Source: Streptomyces katrae (GTDB lineage Bacteria > Actinomycetota > Actinomycetes > Streptomycetales > Streptomycetaceae). Taken from it: 5,735 nucleotides of DNA. This document shows, in pieces, positions 1 to 5,423 of the stretch (position 1 is its first letter; each line of letters opens with the position of its first letter). Below the pieces are notes generated by a model, which worked only from the letters and a program-made list of their open reading frames with translations, ran no database searches and had not been told where the DNA came from. The DNA is taken from contig NZ_JZWV01001206.1 of assembly GCF_000966975.1 (NCBI RefSeq), positions 1 to 5,735 on the forward strand, written 5' to 3'. Both the position numbers and the translations under genes were made by a program.

Positions 1-1
1 G

Positions 2-646
2 TGGACCCCGCTGCTGCGCCTGGACCGCGGCACGGCCGGGCGACTGCACGCGGCGGCCCTGGAGCATCCCGGTTGGGTGCGGGTGCTCGACTTCCTGACC
101 CACGTGGTGTGGGACCCGGTGACGATGCGACTGCTCGTGGCGGCCCTGGTGGTGTGGCTCCTGGTCCGGCGCGCGCTGCGGCTGGCGCTGTGGGCCGCCG
201 TCACGGCAACGGCGAGCGGACTGCTGGGCCTGCTCGTGAAGGCCCTCGTGGCACGGGCCCGGCCGCACCTGCCCGACCCGGTCTCCCAGGCGCCCGGCTT
301 CTCCTTCCCCTCCGGACACGCCATGACGGCCACCACCTCCTGCGCCGTCCTGCTGCTGGTGCTGCTGCCGCTGGTGCCCCGCCGGTGGCGCCCGCTGCCG
401 TGGGCACTGGCGGCGGTGTCGGTGGTGGGCGTCGGCTACACGCGGGTGGCGCTCGGTGTGCACTGGCTGAGCGACGTGGTGGCCGGCTGGTTCCTCGGCC
501 TGGCCGTCGTGACGGCGACGACCCTGGCGTTCGAGGCCTGGCGGGTGGACGTCGGCCGGGCCCCCACCACGCCCGCGCAGGGACTGGAGCCCGAGATCCG
601 CTCCGAGCACCCCGAGCCGCCGGTGGGCACCCCGGAGCGCTCCTGA
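2..646 (+). CDS. PAP2-family membrane phosphatase (partial, 5' end outside window)
   Basis: This is an integral membrane phosphatase of the PAP2 (type 2 phosphatidic acid phosphatase) superfamily. Such enzymes remove phosphate from lipid phosphates such as phosphatidate or undecaprenyl pyrophosphate at the outer membrane face; the substrate here cannot be told. The frame is open from base 2, so the start and probably the first membrane segment lie upstream. The GTG at 77 is an internal valine, because family-like sequence precedes it. All three signature motifs are visible: K-x6-RP (KALVARARP, from base 239), PSGH (308-319, with the catalytic-site His) and R-x5-H-x3-D (RVALGVHWLSD, from base 443). 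Four to five hydrophobic stretches surround them, followed by a hydrophilic tail of about 35 residues rich in Pro and Glu. It converges on the pyruvate oxidase gene across a 49-base gap. The family call is secure and the physiological role is not. Confidence 0.93.
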   Translation, partial: WTPLLRLDRGTAGRLHAAALEHPGWVRVLDFLTHVVWDPVTMRLLVAALVVWLLVRRALRLALWAAVTATASGLLGLLVKALVARARPHLPDPVSQAPGFSFPSGHAMTATTSCAVLLLVLLPLVPRRWRPLPWALAAVSVVGVGYTRVALGVHWLSDVVAGWFLGLAVVTATTLAFEAWRVDVGRAPTTPAQGLEPEIRSEHPEPPVGTPERS

Positions 647-695
647 ACGCCCCCGGCCCCCGCCGGCCCCGCCCGGCGCCCGACGCGGGACGAGG

Positions 696-2423
696 TCAGT
701 CCCGGTCGCTGGCCAGCGTCTCCTTGACCTTGGCGATGGCGAAGCCCCACCCCTGCCCCACGGTGGGTTTGGCGGGCACGGCGATCTCGCGGGGGTTGGT
801 CAGCACGTCGAGCAGGACCGGTCCCGGCGCCTCCAGCGCCTGGCGCACCGCGTCGTCCAGGGCGTCCGGGTCGGTGACGCGGATGCCGGTCAGGCCGAGA
901 GCGGTGGCGACGGCGGCGAAGTCGGGGTTGTCGAGTTCCGTGCCGAACTCCGGCAGTCCAGCCTGCTCCTGTTCCAGCTTGACCATCCCCAGGCGCCGGT
1001 TGTCGAACAGGACGAGCTTGACCGGCAGCCGGTACGTCTTGATCGTCATCAGGTCCCCGAGCAGCATGCTCAGCCCGCCGTCCCCGCAGAACGCGATCAC
1101 CTGCCGGTCGGGGTCCCACAGCTGGGCGCCGAGCGCCTGCGGCATGGCGTTCGCCATCGACCCGAGGTTGTAGGAGCCGAGCAGCCGCCGCGTCCCGCGC
1201 AGGGTGACGAAGCGGGAGAGCCATACGGTGGCCATGCCGGTGTCGGAGGTGAAGACCGCGTCGTCCGCGGCGTGCCGGTCCACGGCCAGGGCCAGGGCCT
1301 CGGGGCGGACGTCGTGGTCCCGGTTGTCCACCAGGGCGCGCAGCCGGCCCGTCCAACGGCGGTCGTGGCGGGGGTCGGCGAGCCTGTGCTGGTCCTCGGT
1401 CCAGGAATCGAAGCGGGAGCGGGCGTCGTCGAGGTGGGAGCGGTCGGTCGTGGCCTCCAGCCGCGGGAGCAGGGCGCGCAGGGTGGCCCCCACGTCCCCG
1501 GCGAGCGGGGCGTCCACCGGGATCCGGCGGCCCAGGTGTTCGGCCCGGGTGTCGATCTGGACGACCTTGCAGCCCGAGGGGTACCAGTCGCGGTAGGGGA
1601 AGTCGGTGCCCAGCATGACCAGGGTGTCGCAGCCGTCGAGGGCGTGCGACGCCGCGGGGTTGCCGATCAGCCCGGTCTGACCCACCTGGTACGGGTTGTC
1701 GTGCTCGAAGCCCTCCTTGGCCTTCAGGGTGAGCACCATGGGCGCGGCGAGGAGTTCCGCCAGCCGCAGGACCTCTTCGCGGGCCTCCCGCGCTCCGCGG
1801 CCGACCAGCAGCGTGGTCCTGGAGCCGGCGTTGACGAGCCGCGCGGCCTCCGCGAGCGCCGGATCGTCGGGCCGGGTCACCGGCCGGTCCGGGGCGAGCC
1901 GCACCGAACGGTCCTCCTCGATCTCCTGCTCCCCGAGGTCGCCGGGGACGGTCAGGACCGCCACGCCGCCCTGCGTCACCGCCGCCCGGACCGCGGACTC
2001 CAGCATCCGGGGCATCTGCTGGGGCGAGGTCACCGTCGCCCGGTACACGGCGACGTCGCGGAACAGCTGGTCGTTGTCGACCTCCTGGAAGTAGTCGGTG
2101 CCCAACTCCGCGAGCGGTACCTGGCCGCAGACGGCGAGGACGGGCGCGTGGCTCTTGGCCGCGTCGTAGAGGCCGTTGAGGAGGTGGACGGAGCCGGGGC
2201 CGACGGTGCCCATGCACACGCCGAGCCGGCCGGAGAGCTGTGCCTGCGCGCCGGCCGCGAAGGCGGCCGCCTCCTCGTGGCGGCAGCCGATCCACTCGAT
2301 GCCGTCGGTGGTGCGGATGGCGTCAGTGAGGGGGTTGAGGGCGTCGCCGACGACTCCGAAGACGTGGCGGACGTCGAGCTCCTTGAGGGCGTCGACGATG
2401 GCGCGGGCAACGGTACGTGTCAT
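696..2423 (-). CDS. poxB: PoxB-type pyruvate oxidase / pyruvate dehydrogenase (quinone), thiamine diphosphate- and FAD-dependent
   Basis: A 575-residue enzyme that closely follows Escherichia coli PoxB through the Pyr, FAD-binding central and PP domains. PoxB oxidatively decarboxylates pyruvate to acetate and CO2, passing electrons through FAD to membrane quinone. The Pyr domain (about 1-180) has the catalytic Glu50 in RHEEAAAFAAG. The central domain (about 185-325) has DNPYQVGQTGLIG (242-254) and TLVMLGTDFPYRDWYPSG. The PP domain (about 375-550) has RRLLGSYNLGSMANAMPQAL and the thiamine-diphosphate motif GDG (447-449) ending at Asn475. The ATG at 2423 is favoured because the N-terminus aligns from residue 1 with PoxB and AGGA (2431-2434) lies 7 bases upstream. 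The protein ends at KVKETLASDRD, about 12 residues short of the end of the E. coli lipid-binding tail. No clear promoter is visible. A dead glutamate synthase-like gene lies 96 bases upstream on the same strand. A related thiamine-diphosphate oxidase with another acceptor is the alternative. Confidence 0.93.
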   Translation of the reverse strand: MTRTVARAIVDALKELDVRHVFGVVGDALNPLTDAIRTTDGIEWIGCRHEEAAAFAAGAQAQLSGRLGVCMGTVGPGSVHLLNGLYDAAKSHAPVLAVCGQVPLAELGTDYFQEVDNDQLFRDVAVYRATVTSPQQMPRMLESAVRAAVTQGGVAVLTVPGDLGEQEIEEDRSVRLAPDRPVTRPDDPALAEAARLVNAGSRTTLLVGRGAREAREEVLRLAELLAAPMVLTLKAKEGFEHDNPYQVGQTGLIGNPAASHALDGCDTLVMLGTDFPYRDWYPSGCKVVQIDTRAEHLGRRIPVDAPLAGDVGATLRALLPRLEATTDRSHLDDARSRFDSWTEDQHRLADPRHDRRWTGRLRALVDNRDHDVRPEALALAVDRHAADDAVFTSDTGMATVWLSRFVTLRGTRRLLGSYNLGSMANAMPQALGAQLWDPDRQVIAFCGDGGLSMLLGDLMTIKTYRLPVKLVLFDNRRLGMVKLEQEQAGLPEFGTELDNPDFAAVATALGLTGIRVTDPDALDDAVRQALEAPGPVLLDVLTNPREIAVPAKPTVGQGWGFAIAKVKETLASDRD

Positions 2424-2491
2424 GGGGCAGTCCTGTGGGTCGTGGGGTGACGGGTGAAAGGGGAACGAGGTGGGGTGCGTCGGGGCGAGGT

Positions 2492-2511
2492 GCCGGGCCG
2501 GGCCGGGCCGG
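2492..2511. repeat. Four tandem copies of GCCGG in the poxB leader
   Basis: GCCGG is repeated four times without interruption, 69 to 88 bases upstream of the poxB start codon and just past the end of the dead glutamate synthase-like gene. The same pentamer recurs as two and a half copies at 2750-2762, beside the frameshift in that pseudogene. It may be a simple slippage tract. A role in the poxB leader RNA is possible but not shown, and short GC repeats are common in DNA of this composition. Confidence 0.6.
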
Positions 2512-2519
2512 GACGGCGG

Positions 2520-3256
2520 TCACCCGCCGAAGCGGTCCGGGTCGGCCGCGGCCCACTCCTGCGCCCAGGTGCGGGGCGCCCCGTCGTGGTCGTGCGCGGC
2601 CTACTCGGCGAACTGCCGCTCGTCGAAGCGCCCGTCCTCGGTGCGGCAGCCGAAGTGGCCCGTACCGGTCTCCCGGACCAGGTCGCCGCCGGGCCGCGGA
2701 CGGTACTCGGACCGGCCTCCCGCGCCGGTGTCGTGGACGAAACCACCGTGCCGGGCCGGGCCCTGGTGTCGAGTGCCGTGACGGCCTGGGACGACAGCGA
2801 GCCGGAGCTCATGGCGGAGACGTTGAGCAGGACCATGTCGTAGGGGCGGGTGCGGTCGGGGCCGCCGATCCTGATCCGCGGCGCCTCCTCGGGGACCGGC
2901 CGCGGGGCCATGGACAGGACGAGGTACTCGGCGCCCGGCCGGTAGAGGTCGCGTTCGGTGCCGAAGGGTTCTTCCGCGTCGGTCCCCTTGGCGCGTGCGT
3001 TGATGATGCCGCAGGACCGGTACTGCTGGAGTTCGATCCGCACGGCCGCCAGGGCGAACGGCAGATGGCCGAGGACCGGGTGGTTGCGCAGCACGGAGTT
3101 CCGGCGCCGGCGCCCGTCCCGGAACCCCGGGGCCGATGGGCCGGCCATCGGGACGGCCAGGACCCGCCCCCACGCGGAGAACACCACCACCGCACCGGCG
3201 GCGCCGGCCGCGAGCGCGCCGGGCGGCGCGTACGTCATCGCCTTGAGCTTCGTCAT
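2520..3256 (-). pseudogene. FMN-binding glutamate synthase family protein, frameshifted and internally deleted
   Basis: This is a remnant of the stand-alone FMN-binding glutamate synthase-like family (GltB central/FMN domain proteins, usually about 500 residues or more). Reading down from ATG at 3256 there is a hydrophobic N-terminal segment (about residues 10-36) and then strongly family-like sequence: RRRRNSVLRNHPVLGHLPFA, RAKGTDAEEPFGTERDLYRP, LSMAPRPVPEE, RIGGPDRTRPYDMVLLNVSA. Near 2755-2775 the reading frame changes (one base lost or two gained) and continues as GGFVHDTGAGG, GGDLVRE and GHFGCRTEDGRFDERQFAE, to an in-frame TAG at 2601-2603. Past the TAG, 26 more codons with coding-like third positions (ending TWAQEWAAADPDRFGG) run to TGA at 2520-2522; they may be the original C-terminus. 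The catalytic barrel with the FMN and iron-sulfur sites is absent, so no function is expected. Family assignment is by recognition from memory. A sequencing slip could explain the frameshift but not the missing barrel. Confidence 0.82.
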
Positions 3257-3262
3257 CACACC

Positions 3263-3293
3263 GCGCGCATGCCCGGACGGCCTGCGCGCATGC
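3263..3293. repeat. Direct repeat of GCGCGCATGC, 21-base period, next to the pseudogene start
   Basis: The 10-mer GCGCGCATGC occurs at 3263-3272 and again at 3284-3293, a centre-to-centre distance of 21 bases, or two helical turns. The second copy contains the perfect 8-base palindrome CGCATGCG (3287-3294). The pair begins 7 bases upstream of the ATG of the dead glutamate synthase-like gene (minus strand) and lies in the gap between it and the plus-strand remnants. Spacing and palindromy suit an operator for a dimeric regulator, but function is unproven and the gene it would serve is dead. Confidence 0.4.
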
Positions 3294-3378
3294 GGTCCGC
3301 CCCGCGCACGGTCCGCATCGCACGCGCCCGTCCGCCCGCGCCCGCCCCTGGGCGTGTCGTCCAGGACGGAGCCGGGCG

Positions 3379-3448
3379 ATGGTCCCGGTGCGCGACATCG
3401 GGCGCGCCGAGGCCTGGTACGAACTGTTCCTGGGCTGCCCGGCCGTGC
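3379..3448 (+). pseudogene. N-terminal fragment of a glyoxalase/VOC-superfamily protein
   Basis: From ATG 3379, about 23 codons read MVPVRDIGRAEAWYELFLGC and a few more residues. This is the standard first strand and helix of a vicinal-oxygen-chelate (glyoxalase/bleomycin-resistance/dioxygenase) domain, of the form PVxDIxRAxxWYxxxLG. A GGACGGAG ribosome-binding site (3364-3371) lies 7 bases upstream, so this is a genuine gene start. Family-like sequence stops at about 3445, where the reading frame becomes Arg-rich and non-homologous until a stop at 3757-3759. A complete VOC protein is about 110-140 residues, so only the first fifth survives. It abuts a cyclophilin C-terminal remnant directly. 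A short chimeric peptide could still be translated, but no function is expected. Confidence 0.68.
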
Positions 3449-3628
3449 GTCGTCCACGGAAACTCCGCGCTGCGACCGAACCACACGGTACTCGGCACGG
3501 TCGGCGCCGAGGGCCTGACGACACTCGACAAGGTCGCCGCCGGTATCGCGTCGACCGCGGAGGACCCGGCCCCGGTCGACGGCACGCCCGTACTGCGGAC
3601 CGAGTCGCGTTGCGTCCGGCCGGCCTGA
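3446..3628 (+). pseudogene. C-terminal fragment of a cyclophilin-type peptidyl-prolyl isomerase
   Basis: In the frame ending at TGA 3626-3628, about 60 codons read CVVHGNSALRPNHTVLGTVG, then AEGLTTLDKVAAGI, then APVDGTPVLRTE. This matches the last part of bacterial cyclophilins, whose consensus is roughly LVYGDSxLPPNYTVFGTV, GLxxLDKIAAAG and a proline-rich stretch before the final strand. The N-terminal two thirds, including the catalytic Arg region, are absent and there is no start codon or ribosome-binding site of its own. The fragment begins exactly where the VOC remnant ends, in a different reading frame, so the two cannot form one fused protein. The final residues (ESRCVRPA) diverge from the family. 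Assignment is by motif recognition; confidence is good for cyclophilin origin and high for loss of function. Confidence 0.68.
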
Positions 3629-3817
3629 CAGTACTGGCCTGCCGGCGAGGAACCACACCCCCAACCTCCACGTGCCGCCGACCGCTTCCGCGCCATGGGT
3701 TCCGTCCCTCGCACGGTCCTGACCAAGGTCGTCGCCACAGGGGCTGTACCCGTGCCTGACAGGGAGGCCTGGAGGGGGGCTACTTGCGCCCGGGCGTGGC
3801 GTGAGCACAATCGGCGC
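3629..3817. other. Intergenic stretch upstream of the acetyltransferase gene
   Basis: No recognisable gene fragment was found in these 189 bases. The acetyltransferase frame is open back through an ATG at 3695, but the translation there resembles no family I know and is probably non-coding. A weak promoter-like arrangement is present: CTGACA (3756-3761) and, 18 bases on, CTACTT (3780-3785). The second element does not fit the TANNNT pattern usual for housekeeping promoters, so no promoter is claimed. Confidence 0.4.
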
Positions 3818-4399
3818 GTGCAGATCTTGTCGTTTCCCGAAGCAGCCACTCCCGCCGACCTGCGCGTCCAGGTGCGGCGGATCCAAGAGCAGGCCTGGCC
3901 CTCCGCGCACCCGTCGGACGCCGCCGTCGACACCCCCGGCCACGATCCCGCCCTGCGGCCGCTGTCGATGCTGCTCGTGGACGAGGGAACCGTGCTGGCC
4001 GCGCTGGACATCCTGTCCAAGGAGATCGTCCACGCAGGCGGGCGCTTCACGGCCGGCGGCCTGAGCACGGTGGTGACCGACAAGCACGCACGTGGCCGTG
4101 GGTACGGCCGCCGGCTGGTGGCCGCGGCGCACGAGCAGATGCAGCTGCGCGGCCTGGACCTCGGCCTGTTCACGTGTGACCGCCCGCTGCAGGGCTTCTA
4201 CGAAGGTGCCGGCTGGCGCGTGCTTCCGGGAGCCGTGCTCATCGGAGGAACACCGCAGGCTCCGTTCCGCAGCGACCAGCCCGGCTTCGACAAGGTCACC
4301 ATGGCGGACTTCTTCTCGCCCGCGGCCCGGCAGGCCCAGGCGTCGTTCCACCACTGCGGCATCGAGCTGTACCCAGGGGAGACCGACAAGCTCTGGTGA
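3818..4399 (+). CDS. GNAT-family N-acetyltransferase, aminoglycoside 2'-N-acetyltransferase-like
   Basis: A 193-residue cytoplasmic GNAT enzyme that would transfer an acetyl group from acetyl-CoA to an amine. The acetyl-CoA motif is clear: GLSTVVTDKHARGRGYGRRL (81-100) contains strand 4 and the R-G-x-G-Y-G pyrophosphate loop. It is followed by LGLFTCDRPLQGFYEGAGWR (115-134), the usual FYexxGW element. Layout and ending (IELYPGETDKLW; compare the final D/E-x-W of AAC(2')) resemble AAC(2')-I enzymes, which modify aminoglycosides. That is a family resemblance only, and many actinobacterial relatives have no known substrate. The GTG at 3818 is chosen because homology begins close to it; an in-frame ATG at 3695 would add 41 residues of unfamiliar sequence. 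No good Shine-Dalgarno site precedes the GTG, so the start is less certain than the family. It appears monocistronic, with remnants upstream and 265 bases before the next gene. Confidence 0.85.
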   Translation: MQILSFPEAATPADLRVQVRRIQEQAWPSAHPSDAAVDTPGHDPALRPLSMLLVDEGTVLAALDILSKEIVHAGGRFTAGGLSTVVTDKHARGRGYGRRLVAAAHEQMQLRGLDLGLFTCDRPLQGFYEGAGWRVLPGAVLIGGTPQAPFRSDQPGFDKVTMADFFSPAARQAQASFHHCGIELYPGETDKLW

Positions 4400-4664
4400 C
4401 GGCCCGATGCTCGGCGTGGCCCCCTCTCGTATGGAGACCGCCCAGGGCCAGGTCCACCCCGGCAGCGCCTACCACTACCTGTAGGTGCCGGGCTGCGACT
4501 TCTCCCACAGCCCCGTCAAGGAGTGGATCTCCTCCCCGCCTGCCGACAGCGCCCGGAGCGAGACGACCTGGACCGCAGAAGGGCGCATCCCACCCGCCGG
4601 CGCGGGTGTGTGTCACATGCTGAAACGTCTGATCACGGCGGCTTCGCCGGGGTAGGCGCGTGGC
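4400..4664. other. Intergenic region between acetyltransferase and flavodoxin-like genes
   Basis: This 265-base gap holds no complete gene. One plus-strand frame, interrupted by a TAG at 4482-4484, reads like protein on both sides (AQGQVHPGSAYHYL before it, VPGCDFSHSPVKEWISS after it) and stays open to a TAG just before the next gene. I do not recognise it. It could be another decayed gene or chance open sequence in GC-rich DNA. Two hairpins near the right end are listed separately. Confidence 0.35.
4591..4608. promoter_or_regulatory. Perfect 7-bp hairpin CACCCGC-CGGC-GCGGGTG upstream of the flavodoxin-like gene
   Basis: CACCCGC (4591-4597) and GCGGGTG (4602-4608) are perfect inverted repeats around a 4-base loop. 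The element lies 192 bases past the acetyltransferase stop and 56 bases before the next start. A second, weaker stem follows at 4637-4650 (CGGCG-GCTT-CGCCG), partly overlapping the likely ribosome-binding site. No T-run follows either stem, so an ordinary intrinsic terminator is not supported. The first could be a terminator of the type seen in GC-rich actinobacteria or an operator; the second could affect translation initiation. Confidence 0.3.
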
Positions 4665-5288
4665 ATGGAAGCCAACGAGACCACTCCGCTGCGCGCCGTA
4701 GCCCTGGTGTGCACCCTGTCCCCGTCCCCGAAGCCGTCCTCCTCCCAACTACTGGCCGAGCAGACCATGGAAGCGCTTGCCGGCCACGGAGTGACCGGCA
4801 AGGTCATCCGCATCGCCGACCACGACGTCCGGCCGGGCGTGGCCGTCGACATGGGGGAGGGGGACTTCTGGCCGGAGATCCGCGAGACGATTCTCGGCAC
4901 CGACATCCTGATCCTCGCCACCCCGATCTGGCTCGGGCACCCCTCCAGCCTCGCGCAGCGCGTCATGGAGCGCCTCGACGCGGAGATCGGGGAGAGTGAT
5001 GCGGAAGGCAGGATGCTCACCTACGGGAAGGTCGCCGGAGTCTGCGTGGTCGGCAACGAGGACGGCGCCCACCACGTCAGCGCCGAACTGTTCCAGGGGC
5101 TCAACGACTGCGGCTTCACCCTGCCGGCGAACGCGGTGACGTACTGGGTGGGGGAGGCCATGCAGGGCACCGACTACCAGGACCTCGACAAGACCCCGGA
5201 AAAGACGGCCGCGACGACCGCCACCCTGGCAGCGAACGTCGCCCACTTGGCCCGCCGCCTCAAGTACGCCCCCTATCCGCCGTCCTAG
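4665..5288 (+). CDS. Flavodoxin-fold NAD(P)H-dependent oxidoreductase / FMN reductase-like
   Basis: A 207-residue soluble protein with a flavodoxin fold (NADPH-dependent FMN reductase/Flavodoxin_2 group). Such proteins bind FMN and use NAD(P)H to reduce flavin, quinones or other acceptors; the substrate here is unknown. The first strand and phosphate-binding loop are AVALVCTLSPSPKPSSSQLL (11-30), a Pro/Ser-rich variant of the usual GSxRxxS loop. The second flavin contact is ILILATPIWLGHPSSLAQRV (81-100), where the TPIWxGxPSS pattern is diagnostic. The third strand is GVCVVGNEDGAHHVSAELF (125-143), and GEAMQGTDYQDL (163-174) is also typical. The C-terminal helix (about 178-200) is Ala-rich. 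The ATG at 4665 has GGGGTAGG 8 bases upstream. Its stop overlaps the stop of a minus-strand remnant within CTAG (5285-5288). Length is normal and no defect is visible, so it should be functional. An iron-sulfur flavoprotein role is not supported because there is no Cys cluster. Confidence 0.88.
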   Translation: MEANETTPLRAVALVCTLSPSPKPSSSQLLAEQTMEALAGHGVTGKVIRIADHDVRPGVAVDMGEGDFWPEIRETILGTDILILATPIWLGHPSSLAQRVMERLDAEIGESDAEGRMLTYGKVAGVCVVGNEDGAHHVSAELFQGLNDCGFTLPANAVTYWVGEAMQGTDYQDLDKTPEKTAATTATLAANVAHLARRLKYAPYPPS

Positions 5289-5410
5289 GCCTTGTCCGCC
5301 CCGGCCGCCGGGCGGCCTATCGGGTGCATGCCGGTGCGGTAGGGGATACCGGGGGCGGCGCGGGCCCGTTCGTCGGCCGTGATGCCGCCCCCGGCCAGTG
5401 AGCAGAGTCG
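5285..5410 (-). pseudogene. Possible C-terminal scrap of a WD40/STAND-type protein
   Basis: Reading leftward to TAG at 5285-5287, the last forty or so codons give ALAERLCSLAGGGITADERA, then RAAPGIPYRTGMHPIG and a short Gly/Ala tail. The pattern LCxLxGxxLTxxEWxxYxPGxPYRxxC is the usual C-terminus of large actinobacterial WD40-repeat/STAND ATPase proteins, and this sequence fits its spacing, although the Trp and terminal Cys are replaced. Upstream (right of about 5410) the frame stays open to 5695 but becomes the antisense of the saccharopine dehydrogenase-like remnant, so no start or repeat domain remains. The stop overlaps the flavodoxin-like gene's stop on the other strand. The assignment rests on a short motif recognised from memory. 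Confidence 0.38.
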
Positions 5411-5423
5411 TTCGGCCAGGGCG

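Noticed and set aside
647..695. Bidirectional terminator between the convergent PAP2 and poxB genes
   Set aside because: The 49-base gap is GC-rich with only a 4-bp stem (CCCG-ACG-CGGG) and no T-run on either strand, too weak to call.
1..1173. A 390-codon plus-strand frame from the first base
   Set aside because: It is out of frame with the PAP2 gene and then antisense to poxB; no family resemblance.
436..2450. Very long open frames in the other readings of the poxB region, including one of about 619 codons on the minus strand and one of about 392 on the plus strand
   Set aside because: They overlap a complete, unmistakable PoxB homologue. Their translations are Arg/Pro/Gly-rich low-complexity sequence typical of frames shifted from a GC-rich gene.
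3756..3785. Promoter for the acetyltransferase gene (CTGACA, 18 bases, CTACTT)
   Set aside because: The -10 element does not fit TANNNT, and matches this loose are expected by chance.
3695..3817. ATG at 3695 as the acetyltransferase start
   Set aside because: It would add 41 residues unlike the family's N-terminus; the GTG at 3818 coincides with the beginning of family-like sequence.
2420..4354. A single 644-codon minus-strand gene spanning the pseudogene region and the acetyltransferase
   Set aside because: Only the part below 3256 resembles a protein family. The rest is antisense to the acetyltransferase and to plus-strand remnants.
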